Shown piece by piece: positions 15,919 to 26,208 of a stretch of DNA of 64,000 bases (within the stretch, counting starts at the first letter, position 1; every line of letters starts with the position of its first letter). Made by a program: the position numbers and the translations under genes. Location of the stretch: NCBI RefSeq assembly GCF_029167375.1, contig NZ_JARFTP010000006.1, positions 147,320 through 211,319 of the forward strand, given 5' to 3'. The notes under the pieces were generated by a model. It was not told where the DNA came from. It did no database searches and was given only the letters and a program-made list of their open reading frames with translations. Source of the DNA: Tsukamurella sp. 8F (GTDB taxonomy: Bacteria; Actinomycetota; Actinomycetes; Mycobacteriales; Mycobacteriaceae).

Positions 15919-17880
15919 TCAGCCCGTGACCGCCGCTGTGAAGTCGGCGGAGGGCATGGCGCGCGCGAAGAACCAGCCCTGCGCGTGGTCGCAGCGCAGT
16001 CCGCGCAGCCTCGCGGCCTGAGCCCGGTTGGCGACCTGCTCGGCCGTCACCGTCTGGCCGAGCCCGTGGGCGATGTTGATCAGGCCGCGAACGATGTGCT
16101 CGTCAGCCGGTTGCTCGCGCATCGGATCGCCGAGGTCCTCTATGAACGGACCCGCGAGCTTGAGGACGTCGACCGGCAGTCGACGCAGGTATGCCATATT
16201 GCTGAATCCGGTCCCGAAGTCGTCTATCGCTATCCGTGCGCCGGCCGCCGACAGTGCCGTGAGCGCCGTGACGGACGAGTCCGAGGTCCCGATGAATGCG
16301 CTCTCGGTGATCTCGAACTGCACCCTGTGGGGCATGATCCCGGTCGCCGAGAGAGTGCGTTCGACGCTGCGGAGGAAGTCCGGGTCGCGCAGCTGGAGCG
16401 GCGAGACGTTGATCGAGACGAACAGGTCCTCGCCACTCGCGGCGCGCCACTCCACTGCGTCCCGGCATGCCTGATCCAACACGCGGGTCCCCAGCGGCAG
16501 AATGAGGCCGTTGTCCTCCGCCAGGTCGATGAAGCGGTCCGGGGCCAGCAGCCCGAGGGTCGGGTGCTGCCACCGCACGAGCGCTTCGGCTCCGACGATC
16601 CGGCCCGAGTCGCCCGCGAGGTCGACGATCGGCTGATAGAGCACGACGAACTCGCCCCGGTCGAGTGCCTCTCGCATCCGCGCCGACAGGTCGTACCGGG
16701 TGGCCTCGCGCGAGCTGCGGTCCGCGTCATACGCGGCCCACCGCGCGCGACCGTCCTCCTTGGCCCAGTGCAGTGTGGTGTCGGCGTCCTTCATCAGTTC
16801 CTCGGGGCTGCTGCAGCATGCCCTGGTGCTGATCACGCCGATACTCGCGGACACGGACAGGCGATGGCCGTCGACATCGATGGGCGAGTCGAGCACCTTC
16901 AGCATCGTGTCGGCGAGGGCCGCCATCTGGTCGCTGCCGGTGGTACGGGGAACGAGTAGGACGAACTCGTCGCCCCCGATGCGGCTGATGATCTGGTCCG
17001 GGCCGGTCAGACACGTCCGCAGCCGCTCGGCCACCTGCGCGAGCAGGCGGTCGCCGACCGTGTGCCCGAGGGAGTCGTTGATCGTCTTGAAACGGTCGAG
17101 GTCGATCTGGCACACGCCGACCTCAGCGGACGGGTCTTGGAAAGCCGCCGTCAGACGGTCGTAGAACTGGGCCCGGTTGGCCAGCCCGGTGAGATCGTCG
17201 TGCGACGCCTGGTATCGCAGGCGCTCCTGCATCCGGTGCCGGTCGCTGATGTCCTCGAACAGCGCGACCGTGTACGCGGGCGCGCCCGCACCGTCGCGGA
17301 TGAGGGACATATTGATGTTGATCCACACGGTCGAACCCGACTTGTGCACGTGGGGCTTCTCCAGCCGCACCCACTCCACGCGGCCTCCGACCAGGTCCTC
17401 GTACTGAGGCCACACCGCGTCCGGGTCGTCCGGGTAGGTGATGTCGGTGGGCGAAAGGGTCATGAACTCGTCGAGGTCGTACCCCAGCATCGCTGCGAAC
17501 GCGGTGTTCGCGGCGAGCATCCGTCCGGACACGTCCGAGATACCCACTCCGACACCGCTTTGGGCGAAAACCGCGCGCAGCAGGCGTCCGTATTCGGCCA
17601 TCGGATCGTCGTCGGCGGCGGATCGTCCGGCCTCCCGGACGTCGTCGCGACCCGCCGCGCTCTCCAGCAAGCCGGCGACCATCTCGCGGAACGCCTGGAC
17701 GGTTCCCGGATGAGGACGCTCCGATCCCTCCGCCGACGAGACGTCCACACCCCACGCGCGCGCCGGGGCGAGGAACCGGCGCACGATGCGCGGGACCGAG
17801 GTGGTCGCGAGACGCCACGGCACACCGTCACCCGAGTTCGAGGCCTCCGGGTCCGAACCCTCGTCACCCACGATCGGCAC
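15919..17880 (-). CDS. PAS-GGDEF-EAL c-di-GMP signalling protein
   Basis: A 653-residue cytoplasmic sensor: an unassigned N-terminus (1-100), PAS (about 100-213), GGDEF (225-385; GGDEF at 302-306) and EAL (395-650; EALVRW at 432-437). The diguanylate cyclase signature is intact, but the inhibitory RxxD I-site is absent (TGPD at that place). In the EAL domain the motifs with Asn, Glu and the DDFG Asp pair are present. However, the LKID segment reads LKLA and AEGVE reads AEQVA, so phosphodiesterase activity may be impaired. The start is GTG with an AGAAGGGA ribosome-binding site. No membrane segment is seen. Confidence 0.88.
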   Translation of the reverse strand: MPIVGDEGSDPEASNSGDGVPWRLATTSVPRIVRRFLAPARAWGVDVSSAEGSERPHPGTVQAFREMVAGLLESAAGRDDVREAGRSAADDDPMAEYGRLLRAVFAQSGVGVGISDVSGRMLAANTAFAAMLGYDLDEFMTLSPTDITYPDDPDAVWPQYEDLVGGRVEWVRLEKPHVHKSGSTVWININMSLIRDGAGAPAYTVALFEDISDRHRMQERLRYQASHDDLTGLANRAQFYDRLTAAFQDPSAEVGVCQIDLDRFKTINDSLGHTVGDRLLAQVAERLRTCLTGPDQIISRIGGDEFVLLVPRTTGSDQMAALADTMLKVLDSPIDVDGHRLSVSASIGVISTRACCSSPEELMKDADTTLHWAKEDGRARWAAYDADRSSREATRYDLSARMREALDRGEFVVLYQPIVDLAGDSGRIVGAEALVRWQHPTLGLLAPDRFIDLAEDNGLILPLGTRVLDQACRDAVEWRAASGEDLFVSINVSPLQLRDPDFLRSVERTLSATGIMPHRVQFEITESAFIGTSDSSVTALTALSAAGARIAIDDFGTGFSNMAYLRRLPVDVLKLAGPFIEDLGDPMREQPADEHIVRGLINIAHGLGQTVTAEQVANRAQAARLRGLRCDHAQGWFFARAMPSADFTAAVTG

Positions 17881-18292
17881 GACGCAGTCCCTTCTGCGGG
17901 CGGATCGGTGAACCCATCGTCGACCGAGGCAAACCCACCATCCGTAATCTACGGTTTAATTGCGCGGATGTCGCCCCATCGGTGCCGCCGTTTCTCCCAG
18001 CACGCCCGGCGGGAATGTCCGGCGCATCGCAGGCCACTACGAATCCAGCCCTGTCCCACAACGTCTTTCGCACTGGACGATCATCCCTCGAGACGAAGAG
18101 TCTCACGTACTGATCCATTCTCCGAATCGCCCTCGGTCGGCGGCACGTGCGATGATTCGGGCGAGATCTCGGGGCCGGCGGCGGGGCATGGTCGTCAGCT
18201 GCGCCGCCGCGCCGGAGACGAAGACCTCCGATCCGGCTTCGGAACCCGACGGAACCGGGGACAACGAGACGCAGCGGTCGTACGGTCGAGTC
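17881..18292. other. 412-bp non-coding stretch between divergent genes
   Basis: No gene is convincing here: possible frames have poor codon pattern and no family likeness. It contains the start-region promoters of the GGDEF-EAL gene and of the receiver-domain gene at 18293. An AT-rich patch at 17942-17960 includes the small dyad CCGTA-ATC-TACGG (17942-17954). A TACGGT -10 hexamer lies at 18281-18286. Confidence 0.5.
18281..18286 (+). promoter_or_regulatory. -10 hexamer TACGGT of the receiver-domain gene
   Basis: TACGGT ends 6 nt before the ATG at 18293, and no Shine-Dalgarno precedes that ATG. A leaderless transcript is expected. Confidence 0.45.
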
Positions 18293-18718
18293 ATGCCCTC
18301 GCTCGACGATGACGACGGCGCGCTGCCCGTCCTCGTATACAGCTCGCACGCGGGACATCGCGCGGAGATCATGCGCGCGCTGGGTACGCGCCCTGCGCCG
18401 GACGTGACGGTGCACGCCGACGAGGCGGCGACCGCGGACACCGTCGTCGAGCGTCTGGCGGGGCCCGACGGGCGCGGGGGGAGGTACGCGCTCGCGATCC
18501 TCGACGGCGAGGCCGCCCCCTCGGGCGGAATGGGACTGGCGCGCCGTTTGCGCGACGAGATCCCCGGGTGCCCGCCACTGCTCGTCGTCACCGCCCGCGC
18601 CGCCGACGCGTGGCTCGCGCGCTGGTCACGGGCCGACGCGTCACTCGCGCGACCGCTCGATCCCTTCGAACTCGCGGCCACGGTGACCGGTCTGCTGAAA
18701 CGCCGGATCGCGCGATAG
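18293..18718 (+). CDS. Atypical response-regulator receiver protein upstream of nuo (Rv3143-like)
   Basis: A 141-residue stand-alone CheY-like domain with no output domain. The probable phosphoacceptor is Asp71 (YALAILDGEA). The Thr of strand 4 (VVTAR) is kept, but the acidic pair after strand 1 is replaced by VYSSHA and the conserved Lys by Arg (LARPLDP), so it may be a pseudo-receiver. Mycobacterium has a similar gene (Rv3143) just before its nuo operon. The ATG at 18293 follows a TACGGT -10 hexamer. It probably signals to or regulates complex I expression, but the mechanism is unknown. Confidence 0.75.
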   Translation: MPSLDDDDGALPVLVYSSHAGHRAEIMRALGTRPAPDVTVHADEAATADTVVERLAGPDGRGGRYALAILDGEAAPSGGMGLARRLRDEIPGCPPLLVVTARAADAWLARWSRADASLARPLDPFELAATVTGLLKRRIAR

Positions 18719-18747
18719 GCGGCACGATCGCACCAATCGACCTATGA

Positions 18748-18763
18748 TGTGAGGCAGCTCACA
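18748..18763. promoter_or_regulatory. CRP/GlxR-type site TGTGA-GGCAGC-TCACA upstream of nuoA
   Basis: The 16-mer matches the consensus TGTGA-N6-TCACA of cAMP-receptor-family regulators (Crp/Rv3676, GlxR) at every consensus position. It lies 111 nt before nuoA and 29 nt after the receiver gene stop. A TATGAT hexamer (18743-18748) overlaps its left edge. If that is the -10 element, binding would repress. Confidence 0.75.
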
Positions 18764-18873
18764 AGTAAGCCGGGCGGAGCCGAATCGGTTCCGCCCGTCC
18801 GGGATTCCCGCCACCGGCGGTCCCGCAGCCCACGGGCCGCGGCGACGGGATGCGTCGCGAAGGAGCGTGTCCG

Positions 18874-19233
18874 GTGAACCCGTACGTGCCCATCCTGATA
18901 CTCGGTGCGATCGCGACTGCCTTCGCCGTCTTCTCAGCCGGAATCGCGCAGTTCATCGGCCCGCGTCGGTACAACCGTGCCAAGTTGAGCGCATACGAGT
19001 GCGGCATCGACCCGACGCCCCATCCCGAGGGAGGCGGCCGCTTCCCCGTGAAGTTCTACCTCACGGCGATGCTGTTCATCGTCTTCGACATCGAGATCGT
19101 CTTCCTCTACCCGTGGGCGGTGCACCTCGACGCGCTCGGCACGTACGGCCTCGTCGCGATGGCGCTGTTCCTCGTCAATGCGACGGTCGCCTACGTCTAC
19201 GAGTGGCGGCGGGGAGGACTGACATGGGACTAG
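18874..19233 (+). CDS. nuoA: NADH-quinone oxidoreductase subunit A
   Basis: This is a 119-residue membrane subunit of complex I with three transmembrane segments. The conserved loop [12 protein letters not shown] and the segment [16 protein letters not shown] identify NuoA (ND3 homologue). I use the GTG at 18874, 10 nt after an AAGGAG ribosome-binding site, because it gives the family start VNPYVPIL; the earlier ATG adds unrelated residues. It is the first gene of the nuo operon and overlaps nuoB by 10 nt. Confidence 0.93.
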   Translation: MNPYVPILILGAIATAFAVFSAGIAQFIGPRRYNRAKLSAYECGIDPTPHPEGGGRFPVKFYLTAMLFIVFDIEIVFLYPWAVHLDALGTYGLVAMALFLVNATVAYVYEWRRGGLTWD

Positions 19234-19778
19234 AGGAGAAGGTTCCCGGCGGTTTCCTGCTGACCACCCTCGAGTACGCGGCCGGCTACGCGCGCAAGGG
19301 CTCGCTGTGGCCCGCCACGTTCGGCCTCGCGTGCTGCGCCATCGAGATGATGGCCACGACCGGCCCCCGCTTCGACATCGCTCGATTCGGCATGGAGGCG
19401 TTCCGCGCGTCACCGCGGCAGGCGGATCTGATGATCGTCGCGGGCCGCGTCAGCCAGAAGATGGCACCCGTACTCCGGCAGGTGTACGACCAGATGGTCG
19501 AGCCCAAATGGGTCCTCGCGATGGGCGTGTGCGCCAGTTCGGGAGGCATGTTCAACAACTACGCGGTCGTGCAGGGGGTCGACCACGTGGTTCCCGTCGA
19601 CATCTACCTGCCCGGCTGCCCGCCGCGGCCGGAGATGCTGCTCAACGCGGTGATGGCTCTCCACGAGAAGATCGCGCACATGCCCCTGGGCGTGCACCGC
19701 GAGGAGGCCGTGCGCGCTGCGGAGGAGGCCGCACTATCCGCCCGCCCCACCATCGAGTTCAAGGGGCTGCTGCGATGA
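19224..19778 (+). CDS. nuoB: NADH-quinone oxidoreductase subunit B
   Basis: A 184-residue peripheral-arm subunit that binds the terminal Fe-S cluster N2 and passes electrons to quinone. The cluster ligands are visible in [23 protein letters not shown] and LPGCPPRPE. The ATG at 19224 lies within the end of nuoA behind a GGAGG ribosome-binding site. Its stop overlaps nuoC (ATGA). Confidence 0.95.
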   Translation: MGLEEKVPGGFLLTTLEYAAGYARKGSLWPATFGLACCAIEMMATTGPRFDIARFGMEAFRASPRQADLMIVAGRVSQKMAPVLRQVYDQMVEPKWVLAMGVCASSGGMFNNYAVVQGVDHVVPVDIYLPGCPPRPEMLLNAVMALHEKIAHMPLGVHREEAVRAAEEAALSARPTIEFKGLLR

Positions 19779-20461
19779 CGGAGGAGAACGGGACGAACGT
19801 ACCGGCGACCGCGTCCACGCCGGAGGTCGTCGGCGAGCGACGCGGCATGTTCGGCTCGAGCGGTAGCGGCGACACGTCGGGCTACGGGAGGCTGCGGCGC
19901 CCCGTCGCCCTGCCGGGGCCCGGGTCCGAGCCCCTCCCGCCCGGTTACGACGGTGTGCTGGCACGCCTCGCGGAGACGGCCGGGCCGGACGGGGTCTCGG
20001 CCGTCGTCGTGTACCGGGGCGAGGTCACACTGCGCGTGCCGCGCGACCACCTCGTGGGCGTCGCACGGCGGCTACGGGACGAACCGGATCTCCGGTTCGA
20101 GTTGTGCCTGGGCGTGAGCGGTGTGCACTATCCGGACGACGACGGTGCCGAGCTCCGCTCCATCACGCACCTGATGTCGATCACGCACAACCGCCGGCTT
20201 CGTCTCGAGACGTCTTGCCCGGACTCCGATCCGCACGTCCCGTCGCTGTTCGACGTGTACCCGACCGTCGACTGGCATGAGCGCGAGACGTACGACTTCT
20301 TCGGGATCGTCTACGACGGCCACCCGTCGCTCACTCGGATCGAGATGCCCGACGACTGGGAGGGCCACCCGCAACGCAAGGACTACCCGCTCGGCGGGAT
20401 CGGGGTCGAGTTCCACGGAGCACAGATCGCGCCGCCCGATACGAGGAGGTCGTACTCGTGA
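19775..20461 (+). CDS. nuoC: NADH-quinone oxidoreductase subunit C
   Basis: A 228-residue, 30-kDa-type subunit of the complex I connecting fragment. The family signature is [19 protein letters not shown], followed by RKDYPLGG. The first roughly 55 residues are a low-complexity, Gly/Pro-rich extension seen in actinobacterial NuoC. It is separate from NuoD, unlike the fused E. coli protein, and overlaps nuoD by 4 nt (GTGA). Confidence 0.94.
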   Translation: MTEENGTNVPATASTPEVVGERRGMFGSSGSGDTSGYGRLRRPVALPGPGSEPLPPGYDGVLARLAETAGPDGVSAVVVYRGEVTLRVPRDHLVGVARRLRDEPDLRFELCLGVSGVHYPDDDGAELRSITHLMSITHNRRLRLETSCPDSDPHVPSLFDVYPTVDWHERETYDFFGIVYDGHPSLTRIEMPDDWEGHPQRKDYPLGGIGVEFHGAQIAPPDTRRSYS

Positions 20462-21735
20462 CCACCTACACAGCGGTCGGAAACGACTGGGACACTCTGG
20501 CTGAGGAGGCCGCGGGGCACGAGCGCATCGTCGTCAACATGGGACCGCAGCACCCATCGACGCACGGCGTCATGCGCCTCATCCTCGAACTCGACGGCGA
20601 GACGGTCACCGAGGCCCGCGTCGGAATCGGATTCCTGCACACCGGAATCGAGAAGAACCTCGAGTTCCGCACGTGGACGCAGGGCACGACGTTCGTCACC
20701 CGGATGGACTACCTGGCACCGCTGTTCAACGAGACCGGCTACTGCCTCGCGGTCGAGAAGCTGCTCGGAATAACCGATCGTGTTCCGCAGCGCGCCAACG
20801 TCATCCGCGTGATGCTCATGGAGCTGAACCGCATCACGAGCCACCTCGTCTGCCTCGCCACCGGGGGAATGGAGCTGGGTGCCGTATCACCCATGCTGTT
20901 CGGCTTCGAAGCGCGCGAGATGATCCTCGAGGTCTTCGAGCTCATCACAGGCCTGCGCATGAACCACGCCTACATGCGTCCGGGTGGCGTCGCTGCGGAC
21001 CTGCCCGACGAAGCCGTGCCGGCCGTTCAGAACCTGCTCAGGACGCTACCGCCCAAGCTGCGTGAGTTGTCGGACCTGTTGACCGACAACCCGATCTGGA
21101 TCGGTCGCACCAAGGACATCGGCTACCTCGATCTCACGGGGTCGATGGCCCTCGGCATAACCGGGCCGTGCCTGCGGTCCACCGGCCTGCCGCACGACCT
21201 ACGGCGCAGCGAACCCTACTGCGGGTACGAGGACTACGAGTTCGATGTCGTCACCGAGACCGGATGCGACTGCTACGCGAGATATCTGGTGCGGGTGCGA
21301 GAGATGTGGGAGTCGCTGAGAATCGTCGAACAGTGCCTCGGAAGGCTCGAGCCCGGCCCCGTGATGGTCGACGGCGCCGAGCTCGGCTGGCCCGCCGATC
21401 TCACGACCGGACCCGATGGAATCGGCAACTCCCGCAAGCACATCGCCGAGATAATGGGCTCCGATATGGAGTCGCTGATCCACCATTTCAAGCTGGTCAC
21501 CGAGGGCTTCCGGGTTCCCGCCGGCCAGGTCACGACTTCGATCGAGTGCCCGCGTGGCGAGCTCGCGGTGCACGCTGTGTCCGACGGCGGGACCCGGCCC
21601 TACCGCGTGCACTTCCGCGATCCCTCGTTCACGAATCTGCAGGCTGTGGCGGCGATGTGCGAGGGCGGCATGGTCTCCGACGTGATCGCCGCGGTGGCGA
21701 GTATCGATCCTGTGATGGGAGGTGTGGACCGGTGA
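20458..21735 (+). CDS. nuoD: NADH-quinone oxidoreductase subunit D
   Basis: A 425-residue, 49-kDa-type subunit that forms the quinone pocket with NuoB. Visible family motifs are [21 protein letters not shown] near the N-terminus and the C-terminal [15 protein letters not shown]. The usual hydrogenase-like Cys ligands are absent, as expected for complex I. The GTG start overlaps the nuoC stop. Confidence 0.95.
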   Translation: MTTYTAVGNDWDTLAEEAAGHERIVVNMGPQHPSTHGVMRLILELDGETVTEARVGIGFLHTGIEKNLEFRTWTQGTTFVTRMDYLAPLFNETGYCLAVEKLLGITDRVPQRANVIRVMLMELNRITSHLVCLATGGMELGAVSPMLFGFEAREMILEVFELITGLRMNHAYMRPGGVAADLPDEAVPAVQNLLRTLPPKLRELSDLLTDNPIWIGRTKDIGYLDLTGSMALGITGPCLRSTGLPHDLRRSEPYCGYEDYEFDVVTETGCDCYARYLVRVREMWESLRIVEQCLGRLEPGPVMVDGAELGWPADLTTGPDGIGNSRKHIAEIMGSDMESLIHHFKLVTEGFRVPAGQVTTSIECPRGELAVHAVSDGGTRPYRVHFRDPSFTNLQAVAAMCEGGMVSDVIAAVASIDPVMGGVDR

Positions 21736-22454
21736 CGAGCGTGGATCTGCAGCTGGGCGCACGGCCGACGGAGAAGGTGCAGTTGTACAAGCCCGGAGCG
21801 CCCCTGACGTACCCGGACGACGTCGCCGCGCGGCTCGCGGCCGACGCAGCGGTACTCGTCGCCCGCTATCCCGAGGCGCGGTCGGCGCTACTCCCGCTGC
21901 TGCACCTGGTGCAGTCCGAGGATGGCTACATCACACCGGCCGGCATCGAGTTCTGTGCCTCGACACTCGCTCTCACCGCGGCGGAGGTCACCGCGGTCGC
22001 GACCTTCTACTCGATGTACCGCCGTGGGCCGACCGGCGAGTATCTGGTGGGCGTGTGCACGACAACGCTGTGTGCGGTACTCGGCGGCGACGAGATCCTC
22101 GCCTCCCTATGCGATCACCTGGGCATCGAACCCGGCGGCACGACCGCGGACGGCAAGGTCACCGTGGAGCATGTCGAGTGCAACGCGGCCTGCGACTACG
22201 CGCCCGTCGTGATGGTCAACTGGGAGTTCTTCGACGACCAGACACCACAGCGCGCGCGGGACCTCGTCGATGCCCTACGCTCGGGCTCGCCGCCCGCGCC
22301 GACCCGAGGCGCCCCGCTATGCGGGTTCCGCGAGACCGCCCGACTGCTGGCGGGTTTCGACGACGAGCGGCCCGGCGCCGTGGACGCGTCCGGAGCAGGC
22401 GGCGAGCCCACGATGGCCGGCCTGAGGCTCGCGCGAGGCGAGGCCGGCTCATGA
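21732..22454 (+). CDS. nuoE: NADH-quinone oxidoreductase subunit E
   Basis: A 240-residue, 24-kDa-type subunit with a thioredoxin-like fold carrying the 2Fe-2S cluster N1a. The ligands are in [13 protein letters not shown] and [10 protein letters not shown]. It is about 70 residues longer than the E. coli protein owing to an Ala/Gly-rich C-terminal tail, common in actinobacteria. The GTG at 21732 overlaps the nuoD stop. Confidence 0.94.
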   Translation: MTSVDLQLGARPTEKVQLYKPGAPLTYPDDVAARLAADAAVLVARYPEARSALLPLLHLVQSEDGYITPAGIEFCASTLALTAAEVTAVATFYSMYRRGPTGEYLVGVCTTTLCAVLGGDEILASLCDHLGIEPGGTTADGKVTVEHVECNAACDYAPVVMVNWEFFDDQTPQRARDLVDALRSGSPPAPTRGAPLCGFRETARLLAGFDDERPGAVDASGAGGEPTMAGLRLARGEAGS

Positions 22455-23815
22455 CCCGCGCGAGCGGCGGCCCTCTGTCACGGCTGGCGCCGGTGCTGTC
22501 GGCCCAGTGGGACTCGGACCGGCCGTGGACGCTCGAGGCCTATCGCGAGGCCGGCGGCTACCGCGGGCTGCAGAAGGCGCTCGCGATGACGCCGGACGAG
22601 GTGATCGAGACCGTCAAGGCCGCTGGGCTGCGGGGCCGCGGCGGCGCGGGGTTCCCGACGGGGCTGAAGTGGAGCTTCATCCCGCAGGTGCGCGAGGGCG
22701 AGGATCCGAAACCGGGTGCGGACAAACCGCATTACCTCGTGGTGAACGCCGACGAATCGGAACCGGGAACGTGCAAGGACATGCCGCTGATGTTCGCGAC
22801 GCCCCACACGCTGCTCGAGGGCGTTCTCATCGCCTCGTACGCGATCCGCGCCCACCACGCATTCATCTACGTACGCGGTGAGGTCCTGGGCGTGCAGCGT
22901 CGACTACGCGCTGCTGCGGCGGAGGCATACGCCGCCGGATACTTCGGTGAACCGCTGGGAGACACCGGTTTCGCAGTGGACTTGACGGTGCACGGCGGCG
23001 CGGGCGCGTATATCTGCGGCGAGGAGACGGCGCTGCTCGACTCCCTCGAGGGTCGCCGCGGGCAGCCCCGTCTGCGGCCGCCGTTCCCCGCCGTCGCGGG
23101 CCTCTACGCCTCCCCGACATGCGTGAACAACGTCGAATCCATCGCCTCGGTGCCCGCTGTGCTCGACCGCGGCGTCGACTGGTTCCGGTCGATGGGCAGC
23201 GAGAAGTCGCCGGGTTTCACGCTGTACTCGGTGTCCGGTCACGTCGCCCGTCCGGGGCAATACGAGGCTCCGCTGGGGGTGACGCTCCGCGAGATGCTGG
23301 AGCTCGCGGGCGGCGTGCGACCCGGGCACGAGCTCAAGTTCTGGACGCCGGGCGGATCCTCGACACCCCTGCTCACCGCCGAACACCTGGACGTACCACT
23401 CGATTACGAGGGCGTGGCCGCAGCGGGATCGATGCTCGGCACCAAAGCGCTACAGATATTCGACGACACCACGTGCGTGGTCCGGGCGGTCACGCGATGG
23501 CTGGAGTTCTACGCGCACGAGTCGTGCGGCAAATGCACCCCGTGCCGCGAGGGCACGTACTGGCTCGTCCGGCTGCTGCGCCGACTCGAGGCGGGTGAGG
23601 GCACCGAGGGCGATCTCGACACGCTCTCCGAGGTAGCCGACGGGATCCTCGGCAAGGCGTTCTGCGCCCTCGGCGACGGCGCGGCGAGCCCGATCATGTC
23701 GTCTCTGAAGTACTTCCGCGAAGAATACGTCCGTCATGTCCGTGAGGGCGGCTGCCCCTTCGACCCCGTCGCCGCGACCCGATTCGCGCCCGTCCCGGCC
23801 GGGGGTGGCGCATGA
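22451..23815 (+). CDS. nuoF: NADH-quinone oxidoreductase subunit F
   Basis: A 454-residue, 51-kDa-type subunit that binds NADH and FMN and holds 4Fe-4S cluster N3. The NADH loop is [13 protein letters not shown], the FMN region [15 protein letters not shown], and the N3 ligands [12 protein letters not shown] plus a later Cys (KAFCALGDG). It is the electron input site of the complex. It overlaps nuoE and nuoG by 4 nt each. Confidence 0.96.
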   Translation: MTRASGGPLSRLAPVLSAQWDSDRPWTLEAYREAGGYRGLQKALAMTPDEVIETVKAAGLRGRGGAGFPTGLKWSFIPQVREGEDPKPGADKPHYLVVNADESEPGTCKDMPLMFATPHTLLEGVLIASYAIRAHHAFIYVRGEVLGVQRRLRAAAAEAYAAGYFGEPLGDTGFAVDLTVHGGAGAYICGEETALLDSLEGRRGQPRLRPPFPAVAGLYASPTCVNNVESIASVPAVLDRGVDWFRSMGSEKSPGFTLYSVSGHVARPGQYEAPLGVTLREMLELAGGVRPGHELKFWTPGGSSTPLLTAEHLDVPLDYEGVAAAGSMLGTKALQIFDDTTCVVRAVTRWLEFYAHESCGKCTPCREGTYWLVRLLRRLEAGEGTEGDLDTLSEVADGILGKAFCALGDGAASPIMSSLKYFREEYVRHVREGGCPFDPVAATRFAPVPAGGGA

Positions 23816-26208
23816 CGACGACGCCCGAGGCCCCGGCCACCGTCCATGCCACGATCGACGGGACGCCGATCGACGTCGCGCCCGGCACTCTCGTCATCCG
23901 CGCCGCCGAGGAACTGGGTATCGCGATCCCACGGTTCTGCGATCACCCGCTGCTTCCGCCGGCCGGCGCGTGCCGGCAGTGCCTCGTCGATGTCGAGGGT
24001 CAGCGCAAACCCCTCGCGTCCTGCACGACGACGGTGACCGACGGCATGGTCGTGCACACGCAGTTCACCTCCGACGCCGCAGCGAAGGCCCAGCGTGGAG
24101 TAATGGAGCTGCTACTGGTCAACCACCCGCTCGACTGCCCGGTATGCGATAAGGGCGGCGAGTGCCCGCTGCAGAACCAGGCGATGACCACCGGCCGCGA
24201 TCGGACGCGCTTCCCCGCGGCCGACAAGCGCACCTATCCCAAGCCGATCCCGCTGTCCGCCGAGATCATCCTGGACCGCGAACGCTGTGTGCTGTGTGCG
24301 CGGTGCACGCGGTTCTCGAAGGACATCGCCGGCGATCCGTTCGTGGAGCTGATGGATCGCGGTGCGCTGCAACAGGTCGGTGTTGCGGGCGAGCCACTCG
24401 ACTCCTACTTCTCCGGCAACACGGTGCAGATCTGCCCCGTGGGCGCACTCACCTCCACCGCATACCGGTTCCGCGCCCGGCCGTTCGATCTCACATCGAC
24501 GCCGTCCGCATGCGAGCACTGTGCGAGCGGCTGCGCACTGCGCGTCGACCATCGCCGCGGCGCGGTCCTGCGGCGGCTTGCCGGCGACGATCCCGATGTC
24601 AACGAGGAATGGACCTGCGACAAGGGACGTTTCGCATTCGTCTACGGGACCTCCCGGGAGCGGATCACCACGCCGCTGGTGCGCGGTGCCGACGGCGAAC
24701 TCGCGGAGGCGTCCTGGCCCGAGGCCGTCGCGGCAGCCGCACACGGTATGGCACGCGGTGCGACCGGCGTGCTGCCGGGCGGACGCGGATCGGTCGAGGA
24801 TCTCTATGCATACTCCGCATTCGCACGAATAGCGCTCGGCACCAATGATATCGACTTCCGTAGCCGCGCCTCCGCCCCCGAGGAGGAATCGTTCCTGACA
24901 ACGCGCGTCGCAGGCGTGCGGGACGTGACCTACGCCGACGTCGAGGGCGCGCCCGTGGTACTGCTCGCCGGGCTCGAGCCCGAGGAGGAGTCGCCGATCC
25001 TGCACCTGCGGCTGCGTAAGGCCGTCGGCAAGGGCACGCGCGTGATCTCCGTGGCGCCGTTCGCCTCCCGCGGATTGGGGCGGCTGTCGGGCGAGTTGCT
25101 GGCGTGCCCACCGGGCGACGAGGCCTCGGCACTCGCCGATCCCGCACTGGCACGGCGACTGACTCCGGGATCGCTGATCCTGGTAGGCGAGCGCCTGTGC
25201 GAGGCGCGCGGGGGCCTCGCGGCCGGCGCCGCGCTCGCCGATTCCACGGGCGCGCGTCTGGCCTGGATCCCGCGCCGCGCGGGCGACCGCGGCGCGGTCG
25301 AGGCGGGCGCACTGCCGGGGCTTCTACCGGGCGGCCGTCGCGCCGACGACGGTGCAGACGTCGAACGGTTCTGGGGCACGGTCCTTCCCACGCTCCCGGG
25401 GCGCGACGCCGCCGGGATCCTCGCTGCGGCGACCCGCGGCGAGGTGCATGCGCTGCTGTGCGGCGCGGTCGACGTCTCCGACCTGCCCGACCCCGTCGCC
25501 ACGCGGCACGCGCTGGACGTCGCCGGTTTCGTGGTGTCTCTCGAGCAGCGCAGGTCGGAGGTCACCGACCGCGCCGACGTCGTACTGCCCGTCGCCTCGG
25601 TCGCCGAGAAGGCCGGCACGTTCCTCGATTGGGAAGGCCGCGAGCGCCCGTTCGGCGCGGCGCTGCCGGACCCGGGCGCGCTGTCGGACGCCCGTGTGCT
25701 CTCGGTCCTCGCGAACGCTATGGGGGCGGATCTCGGTTTCGCCGATGTCGACAGTGCCCAGGACGCCCTGCGGCGCCTCGGCGTGCGGCGCTCCGAACCT
25801 GCAGCTGCGCGCGGTGGTCAGCGGGCGCGCACGGATCCGGCCGGCCCTGGGCAGCCCGGCCCCGCAGGATCCCGCCCGGTAGCCGGCGCCGGGCAGGCGC
25901 GGCTCGCCAGCTGGCGGCAGCTACTGGACCTGGGGCGCATGCAGGACGGCGAGCGGCAACTCGCCGCCACCGCCCGCCCGCCCGTGGCACGGATGTCGGC
26001 TGCGACGGCGGCGGAGATCGGTGCCGTGGAGGGCAGCCCCGTCGTCGTCAGCACCGACCACGGCGCGATCACGCTCCCACTCGCGGTCACGGACATGCCG
26101 GACCGGGTCGTGTGGGTGCCGCGGAATTCGCCCGGCAGCAGCGTGTTCGATCATCTGGCCGCGGCCACCGGCGACGTAGTCGCCATCCACTACGGGGGCG
26201 CGTCGTGA
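23812..26208 (+). CDS. nuoG: NADH-quinone oxidoreductase subunit G
   Basis: A 798-residue, 75-kDa-type subunit with the ferredoxin-like N-terminus. The ligand sets are [15 protein letters not shown] (2Fe-2S), [16 protein letters not shown] (His-ligated N5) and [11 protein letters not shown] (N4). The extra N7 set CEHCASGC with a later Cys (EWTCDKG) is present, as in E. coli and Thermus. A Pro/Gly-rich spacer at residues about 665-695 precedes the molybdopterin-type C-terminal domain, which is shortened relative to E. coli. Confidence 0.95.
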   Translation: MTTTPEAPATVHATIDGTPIDVAPGTLVIRAAEELGIAIPRFCDHPLLPPAGACRQCLVDVEGQRKPLASCTTTVTDGMVVHTQFTSDAAAKAQRGVMELLLVNHPLDCPVCDKGGECPLQNQAMTTGRDRTRFPAADKRTYPKPIPLSAEIILDRERCVLCARCTRFSKDIAGDPFVELMDRGALQQVGVAGEPLDSYFSGNTVQICPVGALTSTAYRFRARPFDLTSTPSACEHCASGCALRVDHRRGAVLRRLAGDDPDVNEEWTCDKGRFAFVYGTSRERITTPLVRGADGELAEASWPEAVAAAAHGMARGATGVLPGGRGSVEDLYAYSAFARIALGTNDIDFRSRASAPEEESFLTTRVAGVRDVTYADVEGAPVVLLAGLEPEEESPILHLRLRKAVGKGTRVISVAPFASRGLGRLSGELLACPPGDEASALADPALARRLTPGSLILVGERLCEARGGLAAGAALADSTGARLAWIPRRAGDRGAVEAGALPGLLPGGRRADDGADVERFWGTVLPTLPGRDAAGILAAATRGEVHALLCGAVDVSDLPDPVATRHALDVAGFVVSLEQRRSEVTDRADVVLPVASVAEKAGTFLDWEGRERPFGAALPDPGALSDARVLSVLANAMGADLGFADVDSAQDALRRLGVRRSEPAAARGGQRARTDPAGPGQPGPAGSRPVAGAGQARLASWRQLLDLGRMQDGERQLAATARPPVARMSAATAAEIGAVEGSPVVVSTDHGAITLPLAVTDMPDRVVWVPRNSPGSSVFDHLAAATGDVVAIHYGGAS

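Noticed and set aside
17864..18415. 183-codon minus-strand frame in the region before the receiver gene
   Set aside because: Its composition is Arg-rich with no motif, it overlaps the receiver gene antisense, and the neighbouring start regions explain the space.
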